From JACKII01 sp965202745 (GTDB taxonomy: Bacteria; Pseudomonadota; Alphaproteobacteria; Bin95): a DNA stretch of 64,000 nucleotides. Below the pieces are notes generated by a model. It had not been told where the DNA came from. It saw nothing but the letters and a program-made list of their open reading frames with translations, and made no database searches. The DNA lies in assembly GCA_965202745.1 (NCBI GenBank), contig CBDBCB010000021.1, positions 124,001 through 188,000 on the forward strand, in the 5' to 3' direction. The number at the start of each line of letters is the position of its first letter. Positions within the stretch are counted from its first letter, which is position 1. A program made the translations under genes and the position numbers. Shown here piece by piece: positions 1 to 8,735 of the stretch.

Positions 1-962
1 ACCATCGGCATGGGAGGCCCGGCGATGATCGAGGGCGGGGGCCTCGGCATCTATACGCCGGAGGAAGTGTGCCCGATGTCGATGCAGGTGCCGAACGGTG
101 TCGTCGACATCCTGGTGAATGACGAGGCGGCGGCGGTGGCGACCGCCAAGAAATACCTCTCCTACTTCCAGGGTCCGATTGACGATTGGGAGGAAGGCCG
201 CGACCAGCGTCACCTGCGCCACACCATCCCGGAAAACCGCGTCCGCCTCTACGGCATGCGGGAGATCATCCACACGCTAGCGGACAAGGGCAGTGTGCTG
301 GAGATCCGCGAGAAATTCGGCATCGGCGTCATCACCGCCTTCATCCGGATCGAGGGCAAGCCCATGGGCGTGCTCGCCAACAACCCGCACCATCTGGCCG
401 GTGCGGTGGATAGCGACGGCGCGGACAAGGGCGTGCGCTTCCTTCAGTTGTGCGATGCCTTCGACATTCCGGTGCTGAGCCTGATCGATTGCCCCGGCAT
501 CATGGTCGGGCCGGAGCACGAAAAGACCGCCCTGGTGCGCCACTGCACCCGCCTGTTCAACACGGGTGCCAACCTGACGACGCCACTGTTCACCGTGGTG
601 GTGCGCAAGTCCTATGGCCTTGGCGCGCAGGCGATGTGCGGCGGCTCCGCCCTGGTCGGCTTCATGACCGTCGCCTGGCCCACGGCGGAGTTCGCGGGCA
701 TGAACATCGAGGGCGCGGTAAAGCTCGGCTTCCGCCCGGTGCTGGCCGCCATTGAAGACCCGGAGGAACGCATCGCCGAATTCGACCGCCGGGTAGAGAG
801 CGCCTACGAAGTGGCGAGGGCCGTGAATGCGGGCAGCGGCGGCGGCATCGACGACGTCATCGACCCGGCGGACACAAGGCGCTGGATCGCGAATTCACTG
901 AAAAACTGCCGCCGGTGGCACCGCGGGAGGGCAAGAAATACCCGTATATTGATACGTGGTGA
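1..962 (+). pseudogene. Acyl-CoA carboxylase carboxyltransferase subunit, 5' truncated by window, 3' frameshift
   Basis: This is the C-terminal part of a biotin-dependent carboxyltransferase of the propionyl/acetyl-CoA carboxylase beta type. Such subunits move CO2 from carboxybiotin to an acyl-CoA. The frame is open from base 1. It shows the C-terminal carboxyltransferase crotonase fold, including the segment SLIDCPGIMVG and the glycine-rich stretch AQAMCGGSALVG. At 901-905 there are five A residues where six would keep the frame. Adding one A gives the ending LKKLPPVAPREGKKYPYIDTW and a TGA stop at 960-962, a typical family C-terminus. As written, translation shifts and runs into unrelated sequence to 1209. 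The indel touches only about the last 18 residues, so it may be a recent mutation or a homopolymer sequencing error. The N-terminal part lies outside the window. Confidence 0.85.
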
Positions 963-1086
963 GGACTTCTTTCTCCGGAGTTCCCTAGTCCCCGCAAGCG
1001 CCGAGCCCCGAGGGAACCACTCCGAGCCCCGAAATGGCGTAGTCATGCCCAGGGTCTCCTTCGGGGGGAGCGAAAGCGGTGGGGGG

Positions 1087-1123
1087 ATCCCTGGTAGTCT
1101 CTGGCGAGGCTTTCGGGAATCTG
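1087..1123. repeat. Dispersed palindrome, family A copy 1
   Basis: This imperfect inverted repeat has the pattern CCcGGatAGcCTCTGG-GAGGCTatCcGGGAATg. Related copies lie at 11037-11074 and 12381-12419. It sits between the carboxyltransferase gene and the convergent RatA/COQ10 gene. It is the most diverged of the three copies. Confidence 0.6.
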
Positions 1124-1145
1124 TGGCTATTGGGGGGCCTCGCCC

Positions 1146-1631
1146 TCAGTCCCCGCTTGCCGGGTCTGGCACGACAGATGGCGCTGCATCTGGAGGCAGG
1201 GGAGTATAGAGTTTGTGCGCCCGGGTTTCGAAGGCGCCGACCATCCGGCCCACGGCTTCGTTAAACACCAAACCGGCGACACGCTGGAAAATCCGGGATT
1301 TGAACTCGAAGTCCACATAGAAATCGATGACTGTGCCGCCCTTCGTGGGCTCGAACACCCAATGGTTGTTCAGATAGCGCAGGGGGCCACTGGTGTACTC
1401 GACGTCGACGCGCGACTCCTCCGGATGGAAGGTCACGCGGGAGGTAAACCGCTCGCGGATCATTTTGAAGCCGATCAGCAGGTCCCCCGTGATCACATTG
1501 CCCCGGCGGCTGGTGATGCGGCAGCCGGTGCACCACGGCAGAAACTCCGGATAGCGCTGCACGTCGGCGACCAGATCATACATCTGATCGGGCCGGTAAG
1601 GCAGGAAGCGGCGTTCGGCATGGGTAGGCAA
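1146..1631 (-). CDS. Type II toxin-antitoxin RatA family / COQ10-like START-domain protein
   Basis: The 161-residue protein matches the COQ10/RatA branch of the START/SRPBCC superfamily. It shows the characteristic beginning PTHAERRFLPYRPDQMYDLV, a WCTGCR segment near residue 35, an FTSRVTF strand and an NEAVGRMVGAFETRA helix near the end. In mitochondria COQ10 binds ubiquinone and is needed for efficient respiration. In E. coli the relative RatA inhibits 70S ribosome assembly. In alphaproteobacteria the quinone-related role is the likelier one, but the sequence does not decide it. It follows lipA by 10 bases on the same strand, as is common in alphaproteobacteria, so co-transcription with lpd-lipA is likely. 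The name RatA does not by itself imply a toxin here, and no antitoxin partner is visible. Confidence 0.85.
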   Translation of the reverse strand: MPTHAERRFLPYRPDQMYDLVADVQRYPEFLPWCTGCRITSRRGNVITGDLLIGFKMIRERFTSRVTFHPEESRVDVEYTSGPLRYLNNHWVFEPTKGGTVIDFYVDFEFKSRIFQRVAGLVFNEAVGRMVGAFETRAHKLYTPLPPDAAPSVVPDPASGD

Positions 1632-1641
1632 AAGGAGCCTC

Positions 1642-2652
1642 TCAGACCTTCGCGTGCTCTTGCGCGAGCCGCTTTTCGCGGGCAGCGCGCAATTGCTCGA
1701 AATCGCTGTCGGCGTGATAGCTGGAGCGGGTCAGCGGGCTGGACGATACCAGCAGGAAGCCCTTGCCGCGGGCCATCTGGGCGTAGGCCTCGAACTCCTC
1801 CGGCGTGATGAAGGCGTCGACGCGGTGGTGCTTCGGCGTCGGCTGCAAGTACTGGCCGATGGTCAGGAAATCGACGTTGGCGGCGCGCAGGTCGTCCATG
1901 ACCTGGCTCACCTGTTGTTTGGTCTCGCCCAGGCCGACCATGATGCCGGACTTGGTGAAGACGCTGGGGTTTTTATCATTCACCTGGTCCAGCAGCTTCA
2001 GCGAACCATAATATTTCGCGCCGGGCCGCACTTCCGGATAGAGGCCGGGCACGGTCTCCAGATTGTGGTTGAAGACGTCGGGCGGGTTACGCATGACGAT
2101 ATCGAGCGCGCCTTTCTTACCCTGGAAATCCGGGGTCAGGATCTCGATGGTCGTCTCCGGGCAGCGGGCGCGGATGTGTTTGATAGTGCGGCCAAAGTGA
2201 GTTGCGCCGCCGTCCGGCAGGTCATCACGGTCGACGCTGGTGATCACCACATGGCGGAGGCCAAGCTCTGCCACAGCCTCGCCCACACGCTCCGGCTCAT
2301 GCGGATCGAGGGCCGGCGGCTTGCCGGTTGCGATGTTGCAGAAGGTGCAGGCACGCGTGCAGACGCTGCCCAGGATCATCATGGTCGCGTGGCGCTGCTG
2401 CCAGCACTCGCCGATGTTGGGGCAGCCCGCTTCCTCGCACACGGTGGCGAGTTTCTTCTCCGACACGATCCGCTTGGTCTCGTTGTAGATCTTGCCGACG
2501 GGCACCTTAACCCTGATCCAGGAGGGTTTGCGGCCCGAAATCTGGTCTGGCTTGTGCGCCTTCTCCGGATGCCGGAGCGCCCGGTCGGCAGGACCGTGGC
2601 GGGAGGTGTCAGGGCGGGAGGTGTCAGGGCGGGAGGGGGCGGTGTTATCCAT
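1642..2652 (-). CDS. lipA: Lipoyl synthase
   Basis: This radical-SAM enzyme inserts two sulfur atoms into octanoyl chains on the E2 and H proteins to make the lipoyl cofactor. The 336-residue protein has the auxiliary cluster motif CEEAGCPNIGEC at about residues 72-83 and the radical-SAM motif CTRACTFC at about 98-105. The C-terminal RSSYHA serine that ligates the auxiliary cluster is present. The ATG at 2652 is preferred over the upstream frame because it lies four bases after the lpd stop, which indicates tight coupling to lpd. The enzyme made here would lipoylate the complexes that Lpd serves. The N-terminal 25 residues contain a short repeat, (SRPDT)2, encoded by a 15-bp tandem repeat. 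It lies outside the catalytic core and is probably tolerated. Confidence 0.95.
   Translation of the reverse strand: MDNTAPSRPDTSRPDTSRHGPADRALRHPEKAHKPDQISGRKPSWIRVKVPVGKIYNETKRIVSEKKLATVCEEAGCPNIGECWQQRHATMMILGSVCTRACTFCNIATGKPPALDPHEPERVGEAVAELGLRHVVITSVDRDDLPDGGATHFGRTIKHIRARCPETTIEILTPDFQGKKGALDIVMRNPPDVFNHNLETVPGLYPEVRPGAKYYGSLKLLDQVNDKNPSVFTKSGIMVGLGETKQQVSQVMDDLRAANVDFLTIGQYLQPTPKHHRVDAFITPEEFEAYAQMARGKGFLLVSSSPLTRSSYHADSDFEQLRAAREKRLAQEHAKV
2602..2638. repeat. 15-bp tandem repeat in the lipA 5' end
   Basis: The unit GGGAGGTGTCAGGGC occurs twice in full, followed by a partial third copy. Read on the minus strand it encodes the repeat Ser-Arg-Pro-Asp-Thr in the LipA N-terminus. Because the unit is a multiple of three, copy-number change would not break the frame. 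Confidence 0.75.
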
Positions 2653-2656
2653 GGGC

Positions 2657-4057
2657 CTAGAAGTGGAGCGTCTGGCCGTAAGCGTCAAGGACCGCCTCGT
2701 GCATCATCTCGGAGAGCGTCGGGTGCGGGAACACCGTGCCCATCAATTCGGCTTCGGTGCCTTCCAGTGTTTTGGCGATGGTGTAGCCCTGGATCAACTC
2801 GGTGACCTCTGCGCCGACCATATGCGCGCCCAGCAATTCGCCGGTTTTGGCGTCGAATACGGTCTTGACCAGGCCCCCCGGCTCGCCCTGGGCGATGGCC
2901 TTGCCGTTGCCCATAAAGGGGAACTTGCCGACCTTTACGTCAAAGCCCGCTTCCTTGGCCTTTGCCTCGGTCAGGCCGACGCTGGCGACCTGGGGCCGGC
3001 AATAGGTGCAGCCGGGGATGCGGGTGATATCCATGGGGTGAGGGTGGCCCTTGCCCGCGATCTTCTCCACGCACATGACGCCTTCGTGCATGGCCTTGTG
3101 CGCGAGCCAGGGCGGGCCTGCCACGTCACCGATGGCATAGACGCCGGGCTCGCCGGTTTCGCACCACTCGTTAATGGTGATGTGGCCGCGGTCCACTTCG
3201 ACCTTGGTGCCTTCCAGGCCGATATTCTCCACATTGCCGGTGATGCCGACAGCGGAGATGACCTTGGCGACGTTGAGGACAGACTCGCCGTCCTTGGTCT
3301 CGACGGTTGCGGCGATGCCATCGCCGGACTTGTCCAGGTTGGTCACCTTCGCGCCGGTCATGATATTCACGCCGCGCTTCTGGAAGCTTTTGGCGACGAA
3401 GGCGCTGATCTCCGCGTCTTCCACCGGTAGGATGCGGTCCATCACCTCGACCACGGTCACGTCAGCGCTCATGTCGGCGTAGAAGCTGGCGAACTCCATG
3501 CCGATCGCACCGGAGCCGACCACCAGGATGGAGGCGGGGATGCCGTCCGGCACCATGGCTTCCTTGTAGGACCAGACCTTGTCGCCATCAGGCTCCAAGC
3601 CCGGCAGTTCGCGGGCGCGCGCGCCGGTGGCCACGATGATGTGCGGGGCCTTCAGAGTTTCGTCACCGCCCTTGATGAGTGTCACCGCCACGGTGCCGTC
3701 GCCCGCCAGCTTGGCCTCGCCGTCGATCACGGTGACCTTGTTCTTCTTCAGCAGATGCGCGACGCCGCCTGTCAACTGCTTGGAGACATTGCGTGAGCGC
3801 TGCACCACCTTCGCCGCATCGAACGCGATGTTGTCGGCAGACAGGCCGTATTCATCCAGATGCTGGAGGGTGTGATAGACCTCCGCCGAGCGCAGCAGCG
3901 CCTTGGTCGGGATGCAGCCCCAGTTCAGGCAGTTGCCGCCCAGATGCTCCCGCTCCACACAAGCGGTCTTCATGCCGAGTTGTGCGGCCCGGATGGTCGC
4001 CACATAGCCGCCGGGGCCACCGCCGATAACGATCAGGTCGAATTCTTGGTCGGACAT
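2657..4057 (-). CDS. lpd: Dihydrolipoyl dehydrogenase (E3)
   Basis: The enzyme re-oxidises the dihydrolipoyl groups of 2-oxoacid dehydrogenase complexes and passes electrons to NAD+. The 466-residue protein begins with an FAD-binding GGGPGGY motif and carries the redox disulfide in CLNWGC (residues 43 and 48). It continues with the NAD-binding domain around VVGSGAIGMEF and ends with the dimer-interface active-site HPTLSE. I chose the ATG at 4057 because a GGAG ribosome-binding site stands about 8 bases upstream. The longer reading adds only seven weak residues. It is directly followed by lipA. No pyruvate or oxoglutarate dehydrogenase E1/E2 genes lie in the window; upstream sequence is interrupted by the IS element and its neighbour repeat. 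Confidence 0.96.
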   Translation of the reverse strand: MSDQEFDLIVIGGGPGGYVATIRAAQLGMKTACVEREHLGGNCLNWGCIPTKALLRSAEVYHTLQHLDEYGLSADNIAFDAAKVVQRSRNVSKQLTGGVAHLLKKNKVTVIDGEAKLAGDGTVAVTLIKGGDETLKAPHIIVATGARARELPGLEPDGDKVWSYKEAMVPDGIPASILVVGSGAIGMEFASFYADMSADVTVVEVMDRILPVEDAEISAFVAKSFQKRGVNIMTGAKVTNLDKSGDGIAATVETKDGESVLNVAKVISAVGITGNVENIGLEGTKVEVDRGHITINEWCETGEPGVYAIGDVAGPPWLAHKAMHEGVMCVEKIAGKGHPHPMDITRIPGCTYCRPQVASVGLTEAKAKEAGFDVKVGKFPFMGNGKAIAQGEPGGLVKTVFDAKTGELLGAHMVGAEVTELIQGYTIAKTLEGTEAELMGTVFPHPTLSEMMHEAVLDAYGQTLHF

Positions 4058-4095
4058 TGGGGCTCCAGTCACAGGCAAAGGCTTCTACAAAGACA

Positions 4096-5186
4096 CTAAC
4101 CGAGCATTTTCACCCTGAGTAGCCGCATTGCGGCGTATCGAATGGCGACTTGGGACCGAATGCTGTTCGCCCTTCGGTACGCCCGGACAATGTCCGGGCT
4201 ACTCAGGGTAGGGATGTAGTTGTCCCATCCTGGAAGGTAATATGGCTGTTTCCTGACCAGCTCTAGTTTGAGTTTGCGCCATCCCTTCAGTGCCTGCAAG
4301 GGCGTCTTGCTGCCCAGGGCTGATTGCGGCAGCGGCTGGGTGTAAAGCCAGACATAGCGAAGCAGCGTGGCTTCCAGATCCTCGCCGGATCGGAAGGGAT
4401 GGCTCTGCAGAACCTCTTCGATGCGGCCATTGAACCGTTCGACCATACCGTTGGTCTGAGGTGACCTAGGCGGCGTCAGGCGATGATCGGTATCGAGGGC
4501 GGTGCCCAGCGTGTCGCATTCATGCGCGCCTGTTGCGGCGCGCTGGCGCAGACCGAAGAGGCGATCCGTGAACTCTTTTCCATTATCCGGGAGTATGGGG
4601 CGGATCCGCATCGGGCAGGCGCGCTCCAGGGCGCGCAGGAAGCGCCGGGCATTGGCCGCTGTCTTGCTGTTGTAGACCCTGACAACAACCCAACGCGTTG
4701 CCCTGTCGATGGCCACGAAGAGGGAACGGCGGCGGCTCTCATCTGCCATCGGTGGCAGGTATTTCAGGTCGATGGGGATGGAACCGGGTTCATAGGCTTT
4801 GAAGGCGCTGTGCTTTGGCCGGGCGATGCTGCTTTCAGGGCGCGCAGGGGCCCCACGCCATGCCGACGCAAGCAGTGGTCAAGGCCAGAGCGGGAGGCCT
4901 TCGGGTTCAAGAACTCGCGCACCACCGCCAGCAGATCATCCAGCGAGACCAAAAGCGTCTTGCGGAGGGCCACCGCGACAGCTTCCTGCGCTGGCGTCAA
5001 CGTCGTCTGAAGGCGATGGGGCGTGTGGCTGCGATCCTCCACGCTGGCACGCTGGTGCCATTTCCATACGGTCTGTTCCGTGGTCCCGTGACGCTCGGCA
5101 AGAACCCACGCAGGGTCGTCACTGGCCTGTATGGCCGCCCTGATCTTCGGTGGCGTCGTCGCCTGACTGTGAAGCTTGATCACCAT
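4096..5186 (-). pseudogene. IS481 family transposase, frameshifted
   Basis: The N-terminal piece (5186-4764) has the helix-turn-helix region with the phrases AERHGTTEQTVWKW and HTPHRLQTTL typical of IS481 transposases. The second piece (4749-4096) carries the rve integrase catalytic core: D in VAIDRATRW, D in LPDNGKEF and the E of MVERFNGRIEE. The pieces are in different frames. Another frame bridges them with KHSAFKAYEPG and LKYLPPMADE, so a one-base change lies at about 4815-4830. The usual L-T-DNGKEF phrase reads L-P-DNGKEF. The stop codon at 4096 lies outside the terminal repeat. The final 41 or so residues are read from flanking host DNA, including hairpin family B. Confidence 0.85.
4112..4209. 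repeat. Long hairpin repeat, family B copy 1
   Basis: Perfect 13-bp arms ACCCTGAGTAGCC and GGCTACTCAGGGT enclose about 72 bases. Inside is the sequence GCATTGCGGCG..TCGAATGGCG. The left half resembles the element at 31327-31413. The IS481 copy begins 12 bases beyond the right arm, so the hairpin may have been a preferred landing site or is simply the old lpd downstream region. Confidence 0.65.
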
Positions 5187-5278
5187 GTCGCTCTCCCATC
5201 CCGCGCCTCGGTCAAAACACAGCGTGCCATGAAAAACGCAGAGCGACGAGGGGCTATCTAATCAGCCAGGATGGAACA
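4221..5278 (-). mobile_element. IS481-family insertion sequence, about 1.06 kb, inactivated
   Basis: The element is bounded by terminal inverted repeats TGTCCCATCCTGG at 4221-4233 and TGTTCCATCCTGG (read on the minus strand) at 5266-5278, with one mismatch in 13. The TGT terminus and the encoded transposase match the IS481 family. I could not identify a clear direct target duplication in the flanking bases; the flanks share only GTAG-like sequence. Its transposase is frameshifted, so it can move only if a functional copy elsewhere supplies enzyme. Confidence 0.85.
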
Positions 5279-5320
5279 GGTAGGTTGAGTGGATGGCTCT
5301 GAAAATGGGTAATTAGTCGG

Positions 5321-6010
5321 TCAAACCACCTTCACTTCCAGCGTGCCAACGCCCTCGACCTCACCCACCAGGGTGTCGCCTTTGACGACGGCGGCGACGC
5401 CTTCTGGAGTGCCGGTCATGATGATGTCACCCGGCAGCAGTTCGAAGAAGCGGCTGATGAAGGCGATGGTCTCCGGCACATTCCAGATCATCTTATCGAT
5501 GCTGCTGTCCTGGCGGGATTTCCCGTTGACCAACAGTGTCAGGCGGGCTTTGGCCGCCGGATGGCCCATGTCGGCGGCGCGCTTCAGGCCGGAGCAGGGG
5601 GCGGCGTAGTCGAATGCCTTGCCGATTTCCCAGGGGTGGCCAAGCTTCTTGGCCTCGCCCTGCAGGTCACGGCGCGTCATGTCCAGGCCGACGCCGTAGC
5701 CGTAGACCAGATCCAGGGCATCAGCTTCGGCGATGTCCTTGCCGCCTTTGCCCAGCGCCACGATCATTTCCATCTCGTGATGCACGTCCGACGTGCCGGG
5801 CGGGTAGGGAAACTCGCCGGAAGTTGTGACGGCATTGGCCGGCTTCATGAAGAAGAACGACGGCTCCCGGTCCGGATCGTGGCCCATCTCGCGCGCGTGC
5901 TCGGTATAGTTGCGGCCGATGCAGAAAATGCGGCCGACCGGGAAGACTTCGTCCGTGCTTTCCACGGGCAGGGTGACTTGGGCGGGCGGCTGGATGGCGT
6001 AGGCGGTCAT
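5321..6010 (-). CDS. Fumarylacetoacetate hydrolase family protein
   Basis: The 229-residue protein belongs to the FAH superfamily, which includes acylpyruvases, oxaloacetate decarboxylases and enzymes of aromatic breakdown. The family signature is clear: FCIGRNYTEHARE near residue 30, KPANAV near 56, the metal-binding acidic pair in HHEMEMIVALG near 78, and the ending GDIIMTGTPEGVAAV. Length is normal for the short bacterial members that act as acylpyruvate hydrolases. The substrate cannot be read from the sequence. It stands alone between the IS481 copy and a pseudogene, and is one of the few intact genes in this decayed stretch. Confidence 0.9.
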   Translation of the reverse strand: MTAYAIQPPAQVTLPVESTDEVFPVGRIFCIGRNYTEHAREMGHDPDREPSFFFMKPANAVTTSGEFPYPPGTSDVHHEMEMIVALGKGGKDIAEADALDLVYGYGVGLDMTRRDLQGEAKKLGHPWEIGKAFDYAAPCSGLKRAADMGHPAAKARLTLLVNGKSRQDSSIDKMIWNVPETIAFISRFFELLPGDIIMTGTPEGVAAVVKGDTLVGEVEGVGTLEVKVV

Positions 6011-6180
6011 CGGGCAAATGCTCCGGTCAATGAGGGTGAAGGCCGGGATGTAGCGCGGAACCGGCTGACTGCCAATGCTTGATGGTGCGCGGCATCATGC
6101 GCCGCAGTGCGCAGCAGAATTATCGAAAATCCCATCCAGGCTGGGTCATACCAATAAACGCGCCATCGTCGGTGCCAGGA

Positions 6181-7311
6181 CTATTGCGCAGTACCATGTC
6201 TTTGATGCTGGAGGTTTGCTGGATCACTCTGTATCGATACCCGCTCGACAGCCAACAAGGCGTCCGTCGTATTGAACGGGCCCAGAACGCCGGTTTTTTG
6301 GGCGCTCATGTCAGCGAAGCCCTGGCGCAAGCCGCCATCAATGAAGGGCGCGTCCCAAGCCGCCGACGGGTAGGCCTTCAGGGGAAAGGGGATGCTGGCA
6401 ATGTGGTTGATGTATTCCTCCACCACCAGTTTGATGAACAGAACGATCACGATATTGCGGGCGGTCTCGAACACCCGCGTATCGTCCCAACCAGGGTTCC
6501 GCTCCTCCAACTCGCCGGCGAGCCGGTTGTGCTCCCGCAGCAGCAGCGTGTTGAACATCGCCACCTGTGGCGCGGAATTGGCCCGGTCGCCGCCAAAGGC
6601 GAACAGCTTGTCCCGTTTTCAGGCATTGTCCGGTCCTTCCAGGTGCGCAAGGCCGAGTGGTTTGTCGAGCTTCTTGAACCGCGGGTCTATTTAGCCATCG
6701 GCGAACAGGAAGGGCGCATATTCCTCGCCGTCGATCATTTGTGACAGCAATCGCCCGCGCTCTCCCGCCGCCTCGCTGTTCGTGCGCAGGATGCCGGTCT
6801 GCCCCGGCGTACGGCCATAGAGCGGGCAGAGGTCGATTTGATGGTTGGAGGTATTGCGCTTTAGCCGGTCGGCATCGTCTGCCGGGTCGCCGGTCGCGCC
6901 CTCGGTCCGGATGAAACCATCGGTCAGATACTGGGCGAAGATCGGAAACAGGCAGGTGGACTTGTCGCTCAATTTTTGCTCGCCGGACTTTCGCTTGAAC
7001 AGCGGCATCAGCGTATCAATGTCCGGCAAGTTCTCGATTGGCCGGGCCGCCAGGTGGCGGGCGCTCCAGCTTTTGTCGGTAAGCGATGTCCAGGAGGTAT
7101 AGGAGTGAACCGTGCTCCATGGATGCGGGCGGGTGCGGGTCACGTTGACCAGGCGGCCGATCAGGTAACGATTCAACCGGGTGGCGGACCATTCCTGAGA
7201 GGTTGCGAGCCTGAGGGCACCTTGCAAAAGGCGGCGGACAAACGGTGGCATGACGAATCCGCCCGAACTTGCAAACGACGGGGGCATCGCAGGGGCCCAG
7301 CGCAGCATCAT
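6181..7311 (-). pseudogene. Animal-type heme peroxidase (cyclooxygenase-like), decayed
   Basis: The piece from 7311 to 6691 reads as the N-terminal half of a bacterial relative of animal heme peroxidases. Phrases include HSYTSWTSLTDKSWSARHL, FAQYLTDGFI, TSNHQIDLCPLYGRT and MIDGEEYAPFLFADG. A TAA stop at 6691-6693 interrupts it, but the same frame goes on with FKKLDKPLGLAHLEGPDNA. A TGA follows, and then KLFAFGGDRANSAPQVAMFNTLLLREHNRLAGELEERN, the distal-helix region of the family. After SAAWDAPF the sequence jumps to a C-terminal phrase (SAQKTGVLGPFNTTDALLAVER), so the central heme-proximal part is deleted. These peroxidases oxidise fatty acids or other organics. This copy cannot make an active enzyme. 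Confidence 0.8.
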
Positions 7312-7447
7312 GCCACAACGGCAGCCGGAACTGAACCATGCCCCTGGGTTGGGACGGGGCCAGTGAGAGCCAGGCCGGAACCAAGAGAGGAGTGAGGCTG
7401 CGGCTGGATGCTTGCAGCGGCCGCCGCAGCCCCCCTTGGTCCGCCGT

Positions 7448-7918
7448 TCAAACCGGCAGTGGCGCGTTCGCCTTCAATGTTTCCATCGAGAGGTGGGAGG
7501 TCACGTTGTAGATCTCTACCCGGTCGATAAGCCGGCGGTAAAAGCCGTCATAGTCCCGGGTGGTTGGCACCTGCACTTTCAGCATGTAGTCGTTTTCGCC
7601 AGCCAGCCGGTGCGCTTCCAGGATCTCCGGCAGGTCGGCGACGGCGTCCGAGAATTTTTGCAGCCATTCGGTATCGTGCCGGTTGGTGCGTATGGTGACG
7701 TAGAAGGTCTCCGGCACGCCAGCCAGCTCGGGATCAAGTACCACGCTGTACCGTTGGATCAATCCTGCGGTCTCAAACCGCTTGATCCGGTTCCAGACTG
7801 CGGTGCGCGACGAGCCGACAGCTTCCGCCACGCGGTCCAACGGCATGTTGGCCTCGACCTGCAAAATCCGGAGGATTTTCCGATCCAGCCCACTTAATTC
7901 GGCAGTTTGTTTAACCAT
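7448..7918 (-). CDS. Lrp/AsnC family transcriptional regulator
   Basis: The 156-residue protein has the two Lrp parts. The N-terminal winged helix-turn-helix is LDRKILRILQVEANMPLDRV followed by SSRTAVWNRIKRFETAGLI. The C-terminal RAM ligand and oligomerisation domain contains GENDYMLKV and DRVEIYNVTSHLSMET. The ATG at 7918 gives the standard family start; the longer frame adds an unlikely tail. It is divergent from the broken ABC operon at 8049, with 130 bases between, and may have controlled that operon. The AT-rich gap has two copies of AGGCAATTT that could be half-sites. The ligand is unknown, though amino acids are usual for the family. Confidence 0.92.
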   Translation of the reverse strand: MVKQTAELSGLDRKILRILQVEANMPLDRVAEAVGSSRTAVWNRIKRFETAGLIQRYSVVLDPELAGVPETFYVTIRTNRHDTEWLQKFSDAVADLPEILEAHRLAGENDYMLKVQVPTTRDYDGFYRRLIDRVEIYNVTSHLSMETLKANAPLPV

Positions 7919-8048
7919 CAGGCAATTTCTGGATATTTCTCGCATTCTACGCTTATAAGGCAATTTTGGCCCTATTAAACCGGAATATATTGCAAAAAGG
8001 TGAAAAATTTACACATAATAGCCGCTTCGCTCTTACAAGGACAAAACC
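7919..8048. promoter_or_regulatory. Divergent AT-rich regulatory region between lrp-like gene and ABC operon
   Basis: This 130-base gap is much richer in A and T than its surroundings. It holds two AGGCAATTT copies about 40 bases apart and a CTATTAAACCGGAATATATTG stretch. Lrp-type regulators often bind such sites next to their own gene. The assignment rests on position and composition only. The ABC gene has an AAGGA ribosome-binding site just before its ATG. Confidence 0.4.
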
Positions 8049-8735
8049 ATGAAAAAGCTGCTTGCCGCCGTGATTGCGGCTCTCGGCCTGGCTGCCTCAT
8101 CGACCCTTCATTCTGCCGTGGCTGCGGAGAAGCTGGAAATCGGCTACATGCCGATCCTGCCGGTCGCCCAGGTTTTCGTGGCGCTGGAAGAAGGCTGGTT
8201 GAAAGACGCCGGCATCGAGCCGAAGCTCATCTAGTTCCAGAACGGCCCTGCCATGGTACAGGCGCTGCTGACAGGCGCGGTTGACGGCGCAGCCATCCTG
8301 GAGCCCATCGTCACCCTGACGCTCGCCAAGGTCGAAGGCTCCAAGGTTGTGGCCAGCGGCAACGAATTGTTCCCCGGCCAGCCGGGCGCGGTGCTGGCGG
8401 TGCGTGAAGCCCTTATTGAGCGCGCGCCGCATCTGGTGCAGGCAATGGTCGATGCCCACGCCCGGGCGACGGAAAAACTGCGGAATAACCCGGAAGGCTC
8501 GGCTGTGGCAGTCGGCAAGTATGTTGGTGGCGGACGGATGCCGAAAGCAGTGGTGCTGACAGCACTACAGAACTCGAAGGCTGCCTTTGTCGCCGACCCG
8601 GACTACATCATCCCCGGCACCAAGCGCATGCATGACTTCCAGGAAGAGCAAGGCACGCTGAAGGCCAAGGTCGATCTGGACGCCCTGTTCGACACCAGCT
8701 TCTACAAAGTATTAAAGAAGAAGAGCACCAATTGA
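8049..8735 (+). pseudogene. ABC transporter substrate-binding protein (sulfonate/nitrate/taurine type), broken
   Basis: The reading frame opens with a signal peptide (MKKLLAAVIAALGLAASS, cleaved after about residue 26). It then shows the SsuA/TauA/NrtA-type phrase LEIGYMPILPVAQVFVALEEGW. A TAG stop at 8232-8234 interrupts it, and the same frame continues as FQNGPAMVQALLTGAVDGAAILEP to 8735. Counting through the stop gives about 228 residues against about 320-340 for the family. The join at GPAMVQAL-LTGAVDG brings together two parts normally about 100 residues apart, so there is an internal deletion, plausibly between the two similar VQAL segments. Both lesions are incompatible with function. 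It heads an operon whose permease and ATPase are also damaged. Confidence 0.85.

Noticed and set aside
1146..1631. RatA toxin-antitoxin module
   Set aside because: No antitoxin (RatB) gene is adjacent, and the gene sits beside lipA in the usual alphaproteobacterial place for COQ10-like proteins.
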